DNA from: an uncultured Dorea sp.
Lineage (GTDB): Bacteria > Bacillota > Clostridia > Lachnospirales > Lachnospiraceae
NCBI GenBank assembly: GCA_947063855.1
Contig: CAMSTW010000002.1
Location: 41,996-105,995 of the forward strand
DNA length: 64,000 bases
Direction of reading: 5' to 3'
A model generated the notes under the pieces. It saw only the letters and a program-made list of their open reading frames with translations. It did no database searches and was not told the DNA's origin. The translations under genes were made by a program, and so were the position numbers. Shown piece after piece: positions 1 through 8,123 of this stretch (its first letter is position 1; each line of letters begins with the position of its first letter).

Positions 1-2
1 GT

Positions 3-401
3 AAGATCGTGCGTGCGCCGTCGTATGTCCGGACAGATGTAGAGGTCAGGAGTCTGGAAATCATATCAGGAATCTCGGAGCATCACCTGATCGAGATCGT
101 GGGAACGCTGGTTGATAACGCCTATGAAGCCTGCACAGAAGAGAGGGACAGGGTGTTTATGGAACTGGATTCACAGAAGGACAGGCTTATATTTGTCATA
201 AAGAATCAGATACAGAACACGCGCATGACAGAGATCCACAGGTTTTTCGAGAAAGGGTACTCTACGAAGAAGGATGCGGCCGGACACGGGCTGGGGCTTT
301 ATAATGCCAAGATGCTTGTGGGCAGATACCGGGGAGAGATTACCGTCAGTACAGAAAGAATGGAAGGGCAGGATTATATCTGCATAAAAGTAATCATATA
401 A
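3..401 (+). CDS. Sensor histidine kinase, C-terminal GHKL ATPase part (5' end outside window)
   Basis: The reading frame is open to the left edge, so only the last 132 residues or so are present. They form a Bergerat-fold ATPase domain: the N box reads EIVGTLVDNAYEAC, followed by the G box GHGLGLYNAKML. This spacing and the short domain fit the AgrC/DcuS/CitA-type GHKL kinases. Such kinases phosphorylate a cognate response regulator from a membrane-bound sensor, but the sensor half and the dimerisation histidine lie outside the window. The gene ends 109 bp before spoVT, and no partner regulator is visible here. It is more than 50 kb from agrBD, so a link to that peptide system is not implied. 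Confidence 0.8.
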   Translation, partial: KIVRAPSYVRTDVEVRSLEIISGISEHHLIEIVGTLVDNAYEACTEERDRVFMELDSQKDRLIFVIKNQIQNTRMTEIHRFFEKGYSTKKDAAGHGLGLYNAKMLVGRYRGEITVSTERMEGQDYICIKVII

Positions 402-431
402 GGAATGGAACGGCAATTCCTGTAATTTAAA

Positions 432-460
432 GTATAAAATATCTCAATCTACCAATAATA
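432..460 (+). promoter_or_regulatory. Possible forespore sigma-G-type promoter of spoVT
   Basis: GTATA at 432-436 and CAATAATA at 453-460 lie 16 bases apart, about 50 bases before the spoVT start. They resemble the sigma-G pattern (GMATR, then CATnnTA). In Bacillus subtilis spoVT is sigma-G dependent. The match is imperfect, so this is only a suggestion. Confidence 0.25.
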
Positions 461-510
461 GTATTACGACAGAAATATGGCAGAATTTGTAGATGGAGGT
501 ATTTTGGATT

Positions 511-1059
511 ATGAAGGCAACAGGAATTGTACGTAGAATAGATGATCTGGGAAGAGTCGTGATACCAAAGGAGATCCGCCGGACCCTCCGGATCCGGGAG
601 GGAGATCCCCTTGAGATCTTCACCGACAGGGAAGGCGAAATCATACTGAAGAAGTATTCGCCGATCGGGGAATTATCGACCTTTGCCAGGCAGTACGCGG
701 AGAGCCTGTCACAGACCATCGGCTGTCTGGTCTGTGTCTGTGACATGGATCAGGTCATAGCATCCGCAGGAAACGGCAAGAAGGAGCTTCAGGAAAAGTA
801 TATCAGCAGGCAGCTTGAGAAGCAGCTTGGCAGCAGGAGCCAGCTGGCGGCAGCGGCAGGAGAGAAGGCTTATATTCCGGTGACGGACGCCCAGGATGAG
901 GAGTACGAGTATGAGATCATCAGCCCGATCGTCTGTGAGGGAGATGTGATTGGCGGCGTGATCCTTCTTTCAAGAGATCCCAAGAAGAAGTTCGGAGAAC
1001 TGGAGCAGAAGATGGCGGTATGCGCCGCAGGATTTTTGGGAAGCCAGATGGAACAATAG
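511..1059 (+). CDS. spoVT: Stage V sporulation protein T, AbrB-type transcription factor
   Basis: The 182-residue product begins MKATGIVRRIDDLGRVVIPK, the almost invariant start of SpoVT. The N-terminal swapped-hairpin SpoVT/AbrB DNA-binding domain covers roughly residues 1-50. A GAF-like C-terminal domain follows and ends with AAGFLGSQMEQ. In spore formers it tunes sigma-G-dependent genes in the forespore. An upstream in-frame ATG at 493 exists, but the GGAGG at 494-498 overlaps it and sits about 12 bases before the ATG at 511, so the later start is preferred. The gene is followed by a small membrane protein and the SCIFF locus. It marks the host as an endospore-forming clostridial lineage. 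Confidence 0.95.
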   Translation: MKATGIVRRIDDLGRVVIPKEIRRTLRIREGDPLEIFTDREGEIILKKYSPIGELSTFARQYAESLSQTIGCLVCVCDMDQVIASAGNGKKELQEKYISRQLEKQLGSRSQLAAAAGEKAYIPVTDAQDEEYEYEIISPIVCEGDVIGGVILLSRDPKKKFGELEQKMAVCAAGFLGSQMEQ

Positions 1060-1144
1060 TGGAATATAGTGGAATAAAGAAGAGATTTTCATCATACCTT
1101 GTGGTAAGGTATTCCGCAGGAGTACATTGCAAGGAGGGATGGGA

Positions 1145-1519
1145 ATGGAAAGAAAGCTTCCAAAAGATTCCAGAGTTATGTGGGTTCTGAAGTCACTTCT
1201 GGTCTCTTATGTCATCACAGGGATTCTGCTGTTACTGCTGGCGGTTGCACTCTATAAGCTGGAGCTGAACGAGAAGGCGGTGTCCGCGGCGATCACGGCA
1301 ATCTATATCATTGCGACTCTGCTTGGCGGCATCATCATCGGCAAGCTTGCCAGAGTAAGAAGATATCTGTGGGGGCTGGGACTGGGAATCGGATATTTTG
1401 CGCTGCTTCTTCTGATTACGCTGGGGGTGTACCGGACTCTGAACGGCGACGCGGTCAATCTGGTGACAACGTTTATCCTGTGCGCAGGAGGCGGGATGGC
1501 CGGAGGGATGCTGTCCTAG
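1145..1519 (+). CDS. Small four-helix membrane protein, TIGR04086 type
   Basis: This 124-residue protein has four predicted membrane segments, approximately at residues 17-40, 48-68, 76-98 and 105-122, joined by short loops. The last segment is glycine-rich (CAGGGMAGGMLS). Size, topology and position immediately before the SCIFF peptide gene match the uncharacterised TIGR04086 family of Firmicutes; its function is unknown. ATG 1145 is chosen because AGGAGGG at 1132-1138 is optimally spaced for it; TTG 1127 and ATG 1139 are in frame but badly placed. The hairpin ATACCTT/AAGGTAT at 1094-1112 lies in its leader. Confidence 0.7.
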   Translation: MERKLPKDSRVMWVLKSLLVSYVITGILLLLLAVALYKLELNEKAVSAAITAIYIIATLLGGIIIGKLARVRRYLWGLGLGIGYFALLLLITLGVYRTLNGDAVNLVTTFILCAGGGMAGGMLS

Positions 1520-1570
1520 TCTTTATCTGTTTCTGAACGGCATGACATGAGAACAACGAAAATAAAGTTA

Positions 1571-1599
1571 TTGCGAAAATGAACATGTGATGCTATAAT
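1571..1599 (+). promoter_or_regulatory. Strong sigma-A promoter for scfA
   Basis: TTGCGA at 1571-1576 is followed after exactly 17 bases by a perfect TATAAT at 1594-1599, preceded by an extended -10 TGC. Transcription would start near 1606, about 30 bases before the scfA start codon. This suggests high expression of the precursor peptide. Confidence 0.8.
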
Positions 1600-1635
1600 A
1601 ACAGAAGTTAGGCAAAGATAAGGAGGAGCATGACC

Positions 1636-1779
1636 ATGAAGCATGTAAAGACATTAAATACACACACCATGAATAACAGCCTGAAGAAGGGCGGATGCGG
1701 AGAGTGCCAGACATCCTGCCAGTCAGCATGTAAGACATCCTGCACAGTGGGCAACCAGACCTGCGAGCAGAAGAAGTAA
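1636..1779 (+). CDS. scfA: SCIFF ribosomal peptide precursor (six cysteines in about 45 residues)
   Basis: This 47-residue peptide begins MKHVKTLNTH and has six cysteines at positions 21, 24, 28, 32, 36 and 43, clustered in the C-terminal core after a GG at 19-20. This is the SCIFF signature, one of the most widely conserved RiPP precursors of Clostridia. The adjacent radical SAM enzyme installs sulfur-to-alpha-carbon thioether bonds. AGGAGGAG at 1621-1628 is the ribosome binding site. The biological role of mature SCIFF is not established. Its own strong promoter and the terminator hairpin after it would give more precursor than maturase. Confidence 0.95.
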   Translation: MKHVKTLNTHTMNNSLKKGGCGECQTSCQSACKTSCTVGNQTCEQKK

Positions 1780-1828
1780 TCCACGAGATCATGGAATGAC
1801 AACGCCTGTGCGGTAAGCAGCAGGCGGA

Positions 1829-1854
1829 GAATCCCGCATAGCGGGATTCTTTTT
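1829..1854 (+). terminator. Intrinsic terminator/attenuator between scfA and scfB
   Basis: GAATCCCGC at 1829-1837 pairs perfectly with GCGGGATTC at 1841-1849 around a 3-base loop and is followed by TTTTT. It should stop most transcripts after the peptide gene and let a fraction read through into the maturase. Confidence 0.85.
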
Positions 1855-1892
1855 CTGTTTGCATCAGCACATGAGAGAAAGGAGTCATAGTC

Positions 1893-3326
1893 TTGATACA
1901 TCAGTATCAGAATAACGGATATAATATTGTGATGGATGTCGTAAGCGGCGCGGTTCATGTGGTGGATCAGGTTTGCTATGATGTGATCGCCGGCATCTGT
2001 AAGTCGGATGAAGCAGATGGCTTTGAAGCCTGCAAAGGCTTACAGGAAGGACCCGGGATCACGGCAGAGACGCTTAAAGAGCCGGAGACATTTCAGAAGC
2101 TTGCGGCAGAGCTTAACGGCCGGTACAGTGAAGAAGAGATCGGGGAAGCACTCCGGGATGTTATAGAACTTACGGAGGCAGGGCAGCTGTTTACAGAGGA
2201 TACATATGAATGCCTGATCGATGAAGTAAAGAAGAGAAAGACCGTGGTGAAGGCCCTCTGCCTTCATATTGCCCATGACTGCAACCTTGCCTGCAGATAT
2301 TGTTTTGCGGAAGAAGGAGAGTATCATGGCAGACGTGCGCTCATGAGCTATGAGGTGGGGAAGAAGGCTCTGGATTTCCTCATCGCCAGTTCGGGAGGCA
2401 GGCATAATCTGGAGGTGGATTTCTTTGGAGGAGAGCCGCTCATGAACTGGCAGGTGGTGAAGGATCTCGTGGCTTATGGAAGAGAGCAGGAGAAGATCCA
2501 TGATAAGCATTTCCGCTTTACATTGACGACGAACGGCGTGCTTCTGAATGACGAGGTGCAGGCTTTCGTGAACAGAGAGATGGACAATGTGGTCTTAAGC
2601 CTCGACGGGCGCAGGGAGGTCAACGACAGGATGCGTCCCTTCCGCAATGGAGCGGGAAGCTACGACCTGATCGTTCCGAAGTTCCAGAGGCTTGCAGACA
2701 GCCGGGGACAGGAGAGGTACTATGTCCGGGGGACATTTACCAGAGAGAATCTTGATTTTGCAGAGGACATCCTTCACTTTGCAGATCTTGGGTTTAAGCA
2801 GATGTCCATAGAGCCGGTTGTGGGGGACGAGGACGATCCCTATGCGATCCGCGTAAGCGACCTTCCGGCGATCATGGAAGAGTATGATAAGCTGGCGAAG
2901 GTGATGATTGAGCGGGAAAAGGAAGGAAAAGGTTTTAATTTCTTTCATTTTATGATAGACTTAGACGGTGGGCCCTGTGTGGCAAAAAGACTATCCGGAT
3001 GCGGTTCGGGAACCGAGTATCTGGCTGTCACGCCCTGGGGGGATCTGTATCCATGCCACCAGTTCGTAGGACAGGAAGAGTTCCTTATGGGGAATGTGGA
3101 CGAGGGGATCGTGAGGCCGGAGATTGCTGACGATTTCCGCAGCTGTAATGTCTACTCCAAGGAGAAATGCAGAGACTGCTTTGCGAAGTTCTACTGCAGC
3201 GGGGGATGTATGGCGAATGCTTATCATTTCCACGGGACGATCCATGACACCTATGAGATCGGGTGCGAGATGCAGAGGAAGCGTGTTGAATGCGCAATTA
3301 TGATAAAGGCTGCTTTGGCAGAGTAA
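1893..3326 (+). CDS. scfB: Radical SAM SCIFF peptide maturase (thioether-forming)
   Basis: The 477-residue enzyme catalyses radical formation of Cys thioether crosslinks in the SCIFF peptide. The N-terminal RiPP recognition region (about 1-115) precedes the radical SAM core with the CxxxCxxC cluster motif CNLACRYC (Cys 130, 134, 137) and the FFGGEPL SAM-binding motif. The C-terminal SPASM region supplies auxiliary iron-sulfur ligands: Cys 362, 370, 388, 426, 429, 435, 439 and 458. The start is TTG 1893, eight bases after AAAGGAG (1878-1884), and gives the usual MIHQY N-terminus. The enzyme is cytosolic and needs SAM and reductant. The end of the gene, including its stop codon, is imperfectly duplicated just downstream. 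Confidence 0.95.
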   Translation: MIHQYQNNGYNIVMDVVSGAVHVVDQVCYDVIAGICKSDEADGFEACKGLQEGPGITAETLKEPETFQKLAAELNGRYSEEEIGEALRDVIELTEAGQLFTEDTYECLIDEVKKRKTVVKALCLHIAHDCNLACRYCFAEEGEYHGRRALMSYEVGKKALDFLIASSGGRHNLEVDFFGGEPLMNWQVVKDLVAYGREQEKIHDKHFRFTLTTNGVLLNDEVQAFVNREMDNVVLSLDGRREVNDRMRPFRNGAGSYDLIVPKFQRLADSRGQERYYVRGTFTRENLDFAEDILHFADLGFKQMSIEPVVGDEDDPYAIRVSDLPAIMEEYDKLAKVMIEREKEGKGFNFFHFMIDLDGGPCVAKRLSGCGSGTEYLAVTPWGDLYPCHQFVGQEEFLMGNVDEGIVRPEIADDFRSCNVYSKEKCRDCFAKFYCSGGCMANAYHFHGTIHDTYEIGCEMQRKRVECAIMIKAALAE

Positions 3327-3365
3327 GCGCATGTGGTACGATAGAAGCCGCTCTGGCAGAGTAAG
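3306..3365 (+). repeat. Imperfect tandem duplication of the scfB 3' end
   Basis: A 22-base segment at 3306-3327, containing GGCAGAGTAAG and the scfB stop, recurs at 3344-3365 with 4 changes (period 38). The second copy is non-coding. It is one of several duplications in this window that span a stop codon. Confidence 0.7.
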
Positions 3366-3434
3366 AGCGCTCCGGAAAGGCAGAGAGAACAACAGTGTTT
3401 CCGGGAGATACTTAAGTAGAAAGGAAGTTTAATC

Positions 3435-5585
3435 ATGAAGAAGAACAGAGGCATACTGAGCCTGGTGCTGACATTCGTGCTGGCTGCGTTGATGGGCTTT
3501 ACGGTGCTGGTTGGTTTCGGTAAGACCGGAACAGGGGCGATGAGGAATATTAAGCTTGGACTGGATCTGGAAGGCGGTGTCAGCATCACATATCAGGTGA
3601 AGGACAAGAATCCATCGGAAGAAGAGATGAGCGATACCATCTACAAGCTCCAGAGACGTGTAGAGCAGTACAGTACGGAGGCGAGCGTGTACCAGGAAGG
3701 CAGCGACCGGATCAATATCGAGATTCCAGGCGTGACGGATGCCAATAAGATTCTGGACGACCTGGGCAAGCCCGGTTCGCTGGAGTTTCAGACGGAGGAC
3801 GGAGAGACCGTGATCACGGGTGCGGATGTGGAGACGGCGACCGCGAAGGCCGGCGAGGATAAGATGGGCAACCGTGAGTACTCCATAGAGCTGAACCTGA
3901 ACAAAAACGGAAAAGAAAAGTTTGCCAAGGCTACGGAAGAGAATGTAGGCAGGAAGATTAATATTGTTTATGACGGTGCGACCATCAGCGACCCGGTCGT
4001 GAATCAGGCAATCACGGGCGGACAGGCATATATCACCGGTAACTTTACATTCGAGGAGGCTGACAATCTGGCGGCTACCATCCGTATCGGCGGCCTGAAG
4101 CTTGAACTGGAAGAGCTGCGTTCTAACGTTGTAGGAGCACAGCTTGGCGAGCAGGCAATCAGCACCAGCCTGAAGGCAGGAGCGATTGGTCTTGTGCTGA
4201 TTATCATCTTTATGATGTTCGTATATTATCTTCCGGGACTTGCGGCGGGTATTGCGCTGCTGATCTATACGGAGCTGGTACTGCTGGTGCTGAACGGATT
4301 CAACGTTACCCTGACGCTGCCGGGTATTGCCGGTATCATCCTTGGTATCGGTATGGCGGTAGACGCCAACGTCATCATATTTGCCCGTGTGCGCGAGGAG
4401 ATGACGAAGGGCAAGAGTGTGAAGAATTCTCTGAAGACCGGATTTCAGAAGGCCCTGTCTGCGATCGTGGACGGTAATGTGACGACGCTGATTGCTGCTG
4501 CGGTATTGTGGTTTAGGGGATCTGGTTCGGTCAAGGGATTCGCGCAGACACTGGCGATTGGTATCATCGTATCCATGTTTACGGCGCTTGTGGTGACAAG
4601 GGTAATCGTATTTTCCTTCTATGCGGTGGGACTTCGCAAAGAGAAGCTGTACTACCGTCCGAGAAAGGAGCGGGAGCCGATTGATTTTGTCGGCAGATGC
4701 AAAGTCTTCTTTGCCATCTCGATTCTGCTGATTGCGGCGGGAGCGGCCGTGATGGGCGTGAATTCCTCAAGAGGAAAGGGAGCGTTCGCCTACAGCCTTG
4801 AGTTCGAAGGCGGTACTTCCACGAATGTGACGTTTAACGAAGACTATTCTATAGAAGAGATTGATGAAAAGATTGTACCTGTAGTGGAAGAGGTGACAGG
4901 CGACCATAACGTACAGACCCAGAAGGTAGCGGGAACCAATCAGGTCATCATTAAGACGGTGACGCTTGAGCTTGACCAGCGTGAAGAGCTGAATAAGGCT
5001 ATGGTGGATGAGTTCAAGGTAGACGAGTCGCTGATTACGGCTGAGAATATCAGTTCCACCGTAAGTAACGAGATGCGTCAGGATGCCGTCGTTGCGGTTA
5101 TCATAGCGACGGTCTGCATGCTTCTGTATATCTGGTTTAGGTTCAAGGATATCCGGTTTGCGGCGAGCGCAATCCTTGCGCTTCTGCATGACGTACTGGT
5201 GGTAATCGGATTCTATGCGATCGCCAGGGTATCCGTAGGGAATACATTTATCGCCTGTATGCTGACGATTGTGGGTTACTCGATCAACGCGACGATTGTA
5301 ATCTTCGACCGTATCCGTGAGGAACTTCACTATCAGACGAGGAAGACGGATCTTGCAGAGGTTGTGAACAAGAGTGTGACACAGACGCTTACAAGAAGTA
5401 TCTATACATCCCTGACAACCTTTGTGATGGTAGCGATACTCTTCATCATGGGCGTCAGCTCCATCCGGGAGTTTGCGGCGCCGCTGATGGTAGGCGTAGT
5501 CTGCGGAGCATATTCTTCCGTATGTATCACAGGTGCGCTGTGGTATGTGATGCGGATGAAGCTTGGGAAGAAAGCATCTGAATAA
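3435..5585 (+). CDS. secDF: Protein translocase SecDF (SecD-SecF fusion)
   Basis: The 716-residue membrane protein fuses SecD and SecF, RND-type accessory subunits of the Sec translocon that use proton motive force to pull secreted proteins across the membrane. It has TM1 near residues 7-27, then the SecD motif KLGLDLEGGVSITYQV and an extracytoplasmic domain (about 40-240). Five more TMs include the conserved GIGMAVDANVIIFARVREE. The SecF half starts near residue 410, with YSLEFEGGTS and later GYSINATIVIFDRIREE. Fused SecDF is common in Firmicutes. It sits after the scf locus and before recJ and is closed by a terminator at 5598-5630. Confidence 0.95.
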   Translation: MKKNRGILSLVLTFVLAALMGFTVLVGFGKTGTGAMRNIKLGLDLEGGVSITYQVKDKNPSEEEMSDTIYKLQRRVEQYSTEASVYQEGSDRINIEIPGVTDANKILDDLGKPGSLEFQTEDGETVITGADVETATAKAGEDKMGNREYSIELNLNKNGKEKFAKATEENVGRKINIVYDGATISDPVVNQAITGGQAYITGNFTFEEADNLAATIRIGGLKLELEELRSNVVGAQLGEQAISTSLKAGAIGLVLIIIFMMFVYYLPGLAAGIALLIYTELVLLVLNGFNVTLTLPGIAGIILGIGMAVDANVIIFARVREEMTKGKSVKNSLKTGFQKALSAIVDGNVTTLIAAAVLWFRGSGSVKGFAQTLAIGIIVSMFTALVVTRVIVFSFYAVGLRKEKLYYRPRKEREPIDFVGRCKVFFAISILLIAAGAAVMGVNSSRGKGAFAYSLEFEGGTSTNVTFNEDYSIEEIDEKIVPVVEEVTGDHNVQTQKVAGTNQVIIKTVTLELDQREELNKAMVDEFKVDESLITAENISSTVSNEMRQDAVVAVIIATVCMLLYIWFRFKDIRFAASAILALLHDVLVVIGFYAIARVSVGNTFIACMLTIVGYSINATIVIFDRIREELHYQTRKTDLAEVVNKSVTQTLTRSIYTSLTTFVMVAILFIMGVSSIREFAAPLMVGVVCGAYSSVCITGALWYVMRMKLGKKASE

Positions 5586-5597
5586 GGGATTGAAGGA

Positions 5598-5630
5598 AGC
5601 AGCTGCGGAAGGATTTCGCGGCTGCTTTTT
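5598..5630 (+). terminator. Intrinsic terminator after secDF
   Basis: AGCAGCTGCG at 5598-5607 pairs with CGCGGCTGCT at 5617-5626 (one G-T wobble), followed by a T run ending at 5630. Confidence 0.85.
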
Positions 5631-5660
5631 GGCAATATGAACAGAAGGAGGAGTTGCAGC

Positions 5661-7421
5661 ATGGAGCGGTGGGTACTTTTGAGGAAGGGTGCGGATTTTG
5701 AGGCAATCGGGAGGCAGTTTCACGTCAGTCCCAGGACGGCGTGTCTGATCAGGAACCGGGAGGTGATCGGGGAAGCGGCAATCGACAGGTATTTGAACGG
5801 GACGATCGGGGATCTGTATGACGGGATGCTGATGAAGGGAATGGATCAGGCGGTGGATATCCTTGGGGAGAAGATCAGGAATCAGGAGAGGATCCGTGTG
5901 ATCGGAGATTACGATATAGACGGGGTCAACGCGGCTTACATATTAGTGGAAGGAATCGAGACTCTTGGCGGAATCGTGGACAGTGATATCCCGGACCGGA
6001 TCAGGGACGGCTATGGTCTGAACATCGAACTTGTCGACCGCGCGTACAGAGAAGGGATTGACACCATAGTCACCTGTGATAACGGGATTGCGGCGGCGGA
6101 TGAAATTGCATATGGAAAGAGTCTTGGGATGACGGTCATTGTCACGGATCACCACGAGGTGCCCTACGATGAGGAGGACGGAAAGAGACATTATCTGCTT
6201 CCGGAGGCGGACGCTCTCATCGATCCAAAGCAGCCGGGATGTGAGTATCCGTTCAAGGGGCTGTGCGGCGCCGCGATCGCATATAAGCTGGTAGAGGCGC
6301 TGTGCGAGGCCATGGGCCGGGATGCGGATGAGCTTGATTATCTGCTTGAAAATGCGGCCATAGCAACGGTAGGAGACGTCATGGATCTTAACGAAGAGAA
6401 CCGGATCATCGTAAAAGAAGGTCTGGAGATGCTTGGCAGAACCCATAATCTGGGACTTCGCGCCCTGATGGAATGCACGAAGGTGGAGAAAGAGAGGCTT
6501 CGCGCCTATCATATCGGTTTCATACTGGGACCCTGCATGAATGCCAGCGGAAGACTGGATACGGCAAAGAGAGCGCTTGGTCTCTTAAGAGCGAAGGATA
6601 AGAAGGAGGCCGATGTTCTGGCGCAGGATCTGAAGGCGCTGAATGACAGCAGGAAGGATATGACAGAGGCGGCGGTAGAGCAGGCCAGAGAGCTGGTGGA
6701 GACGACGCCGGCAGGAGAGGATAAGGTTCTTGTAATCTATCTGCCGGGGTGCCATGAGAGTCTTGCGGGGATTGTGGCCGGGAGGATCCGGGAGCGGTAT
6801 TACAGGCCGGTCTTCGTGCTGACGGACGGGGAAGAAGGGCTGAAAGGCTCCGGACGTTCGATAGACGCCTACCATATGTTTGAGGAACTGAGCAGATGTA
6901 AGGAATTGCTGACACGGTACGGCGGGCACAGGCTGGCGGCCGGCCTGTCTCTGAAAAGGGAGAATATGGAGAAGCTGCGCCGGATGCTGAATGAGGGGTG
7001 CACTCTGACAGAGGAGGATCTGACAGAGAAGGTAGTCATAGATATGGAACTTCCGTTTTCCTGTGTGACGGAGGGGTTCGTAAAAGAGCTGTCCCTTCTT
7101 GAGCCTTTCGGGAAAGGAAACACCAAGCCGGTGTTTGCCGCCCGCAATGTGGAGCTTCTTGGCGGGAGAGTTCTTGGGAAGAATCAGAATGTCCTGAAAC
7201 TAAGAGCGAGGGATGGCGCCGGGACAGTGATAGACGCCATGTGTTTTCAGCAGATGGAAGGACTTCTTGATATGCTTAAGGAACGGTATGGGAAAGCGGC
7301 AGTGGAAGATATGCTCCTTGGGAGACGAAGCGGGATGCGGATATCCCTTACCTTCTATCCGGATCTCAATGAGTATATGGGGCGGATTACGCCGCAGATC
7401 GTCATCACACATTATAAATAA
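5661..7421 (+). CDS. recJ: Single-stranded-DNA-specific exonuclease RecJ
   Basis: The 586-residue 5'-3' ssDNA exonuclease acts in recombination and mismatch repair. DHH-family phosphoesterase motifs are visible: GDYDIDG, TCDNGIA, VTDHHE, then the DHHA1 region with CMNASGRLDTA and a GGH motif (RYGGHRLAAG). A C-terminal OB-like region follows. The metal-binding Asp and His residues of DHH enzymes are intact. ATG 5661 is chosen because AGAAGGAGGAG at 5643-5653 precedes it at good spacing; the ATG at 5637 lies before that site. An apt gene with its own promoter follows, so recJ is probably not co-transcribed exclusively with it. Confidence 0.93.
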   Translation: MERWVLLRKGADFEAIGRQFHVSPRTACLIRNREVIGEAAIDRYLNGTIGDLYDGMLMKGMDQAVDILGEKIRNQERIRVIGDYDIDGVNAAYILVEGIETLGGIVDSDIPDRIRDGYGLNIELVDRAYREGIDTIVTCDNGIAAADEIAYGKSLGMTVIVTDHHEVPYDEEDGKRHYLLPEADALIDPKQPGCEYPFKGLCGAAIAYKLVEALCEAMGRDADELDYLLENAAIATVGDVMDLNEENRIIVKEGLEMLGRTHNLGLRALMECTKVEKERLRAYHIGFILGPCMNASGRLDTAKRALGLLRAKDKKEADVLAQDLKALNDSRKDMTEAAVEQARELVETTPAGEDKVLVIYLPGCHESLAGIVAGRIRERYYRPVFVLTDGEEGLKGSGRSIDAYHMFEELSRCKELLTRYGGHRLAAGLSLKRENMEKLRRMLNEGCTLTEEDLTEKVVIDMELPFSCVTEGFVKELSLLEPFGKGNTKPVFAARNVELLGGRVLGKNQNVLKLRARDGAGTVIDAMCFQQMEGLLDMLKERYGKAAVEDMLLGRRSGMRISLTFYPDLNEYMGRITPQIVITHYK

Positions 7422-7443
7422 GCCGTATGGATGTTATGCAGTC

Positions 7444-7472
7444 TTGAAAAACCCCGGAACTAATGCTATACT
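7444..7472 (+). promoter_or_regulatory. Sigma-A promoter of apt
   Basis: TTGAAA at 7444-7449 and TATACT at 7467-7472 are separated by 17 bases, a near-consensus vegetative promoter 36 bases before the apt start. Confidence 0.75.
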
Positions 7473-7507
7473 TAAAAAGTATTTGAAACAGGAATGGAGA
7501 GGTCGTT

Positions 7508-8032
7508 ATGAAGAAGATTGAAGAGTACGTAGTAAGTATTCCGGATTTCCCGGAACAGGGGATTATATTCAGAGATGTGACCAGTGTGCTTCAGGATGCC
7601 GACGGGCTGGCATTGTCGATAGACCTGATGCAGGAGAAGCTTGAAGGCGTGGAATTTGACCTGGTCGTGGGACCCGAGTCGAGAGGATTTATATTCGGGA
7701 TGCCGATTGCCTATAATCTGCATAAACCGTTTATTCCGGTCAGGAAGAAGGGGAAGCTTCCGCGTGAGACGGTTTCCATACAGTACGAACTGGAATATGG
7801 TACTGCGGAGCTTGAGATTCACAGGGATGCCGTCAAGCCGGGGCAGAGAGTGGTGATTATTGACGACCTGATGGCTACAGGCGGGACCAATGAAGCGATT
7901 ATCAAGCTGATCGAGGGACTTGGCGGAGTCGTGGTGAAGACGGTATTTCTCATGGAGCTTGAAGGCTTGAAGGGGAGAGAACGGCTGAAGGGATATGATG
8001 TGGATTCCATCATCGCGTATCCGGGGAAGTAA
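7508..8032 (+). CDS. apt: Adenine phosphoribosyltransferase
   Basis: The 174-residue purine salvage enzyme converts adenine and PRPP to AMP and pyrophosphate in the cytosol. The type I PRTase PRPP-binding motif VVIIDDLMATGGT lies near residues 116-128, and the family-specific GPESRGFIFG near 55-64. Length and N-terminal DFPEQGIIFRDVT match bacterial Apt closely. GGAGAGG just upstream of ATG 7508 is the ribosome binding site. The next gene, rel, consumes and makes purine nucleotides; apt-rel adjacency is common in Firmicutes. Confidence 0.96.
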   Translation: MKKIEEYVVSIPDFPEQGIIFRDVTSVLQDADGLALSIDLMQEKLEGVEFDLVVGPESRGFIFGMPIAYNLHKPFIPVRKKGKLPRETVSIQYELEYGTAELEIHRDAVKPGQRVVIIDDLMATGGTNEAIIKLIEGLGGVVVKTVFLMELEGLKGRERLKGYDVDSIIAYPGK

Positions 8033-8123
8033 CCTGGACAACCGGGATGCCTGTATCTGACCGGTTAAGTTTATTTGCCAGTTATTGTTGTAGTAGAGAA
8101 ATTGAGAGGAAGGAGGCATTAAT

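Noticed and set aside
3..401. Partial GHKL kinase as the AgrC receptor of the agrBD pair
   Set aside because: It lies more than 50 kb away and the sensor domain is outside the window, so linkage cannot be supported.
4767..5723. Long antisense frame (318 codons) opposite secDF
   Set aside because: It is antisense to a conserved gene, the protein is His/Arg/Tyr-rich without motifs, and it has no ribosome binding site; it is a shadow of codon bias.
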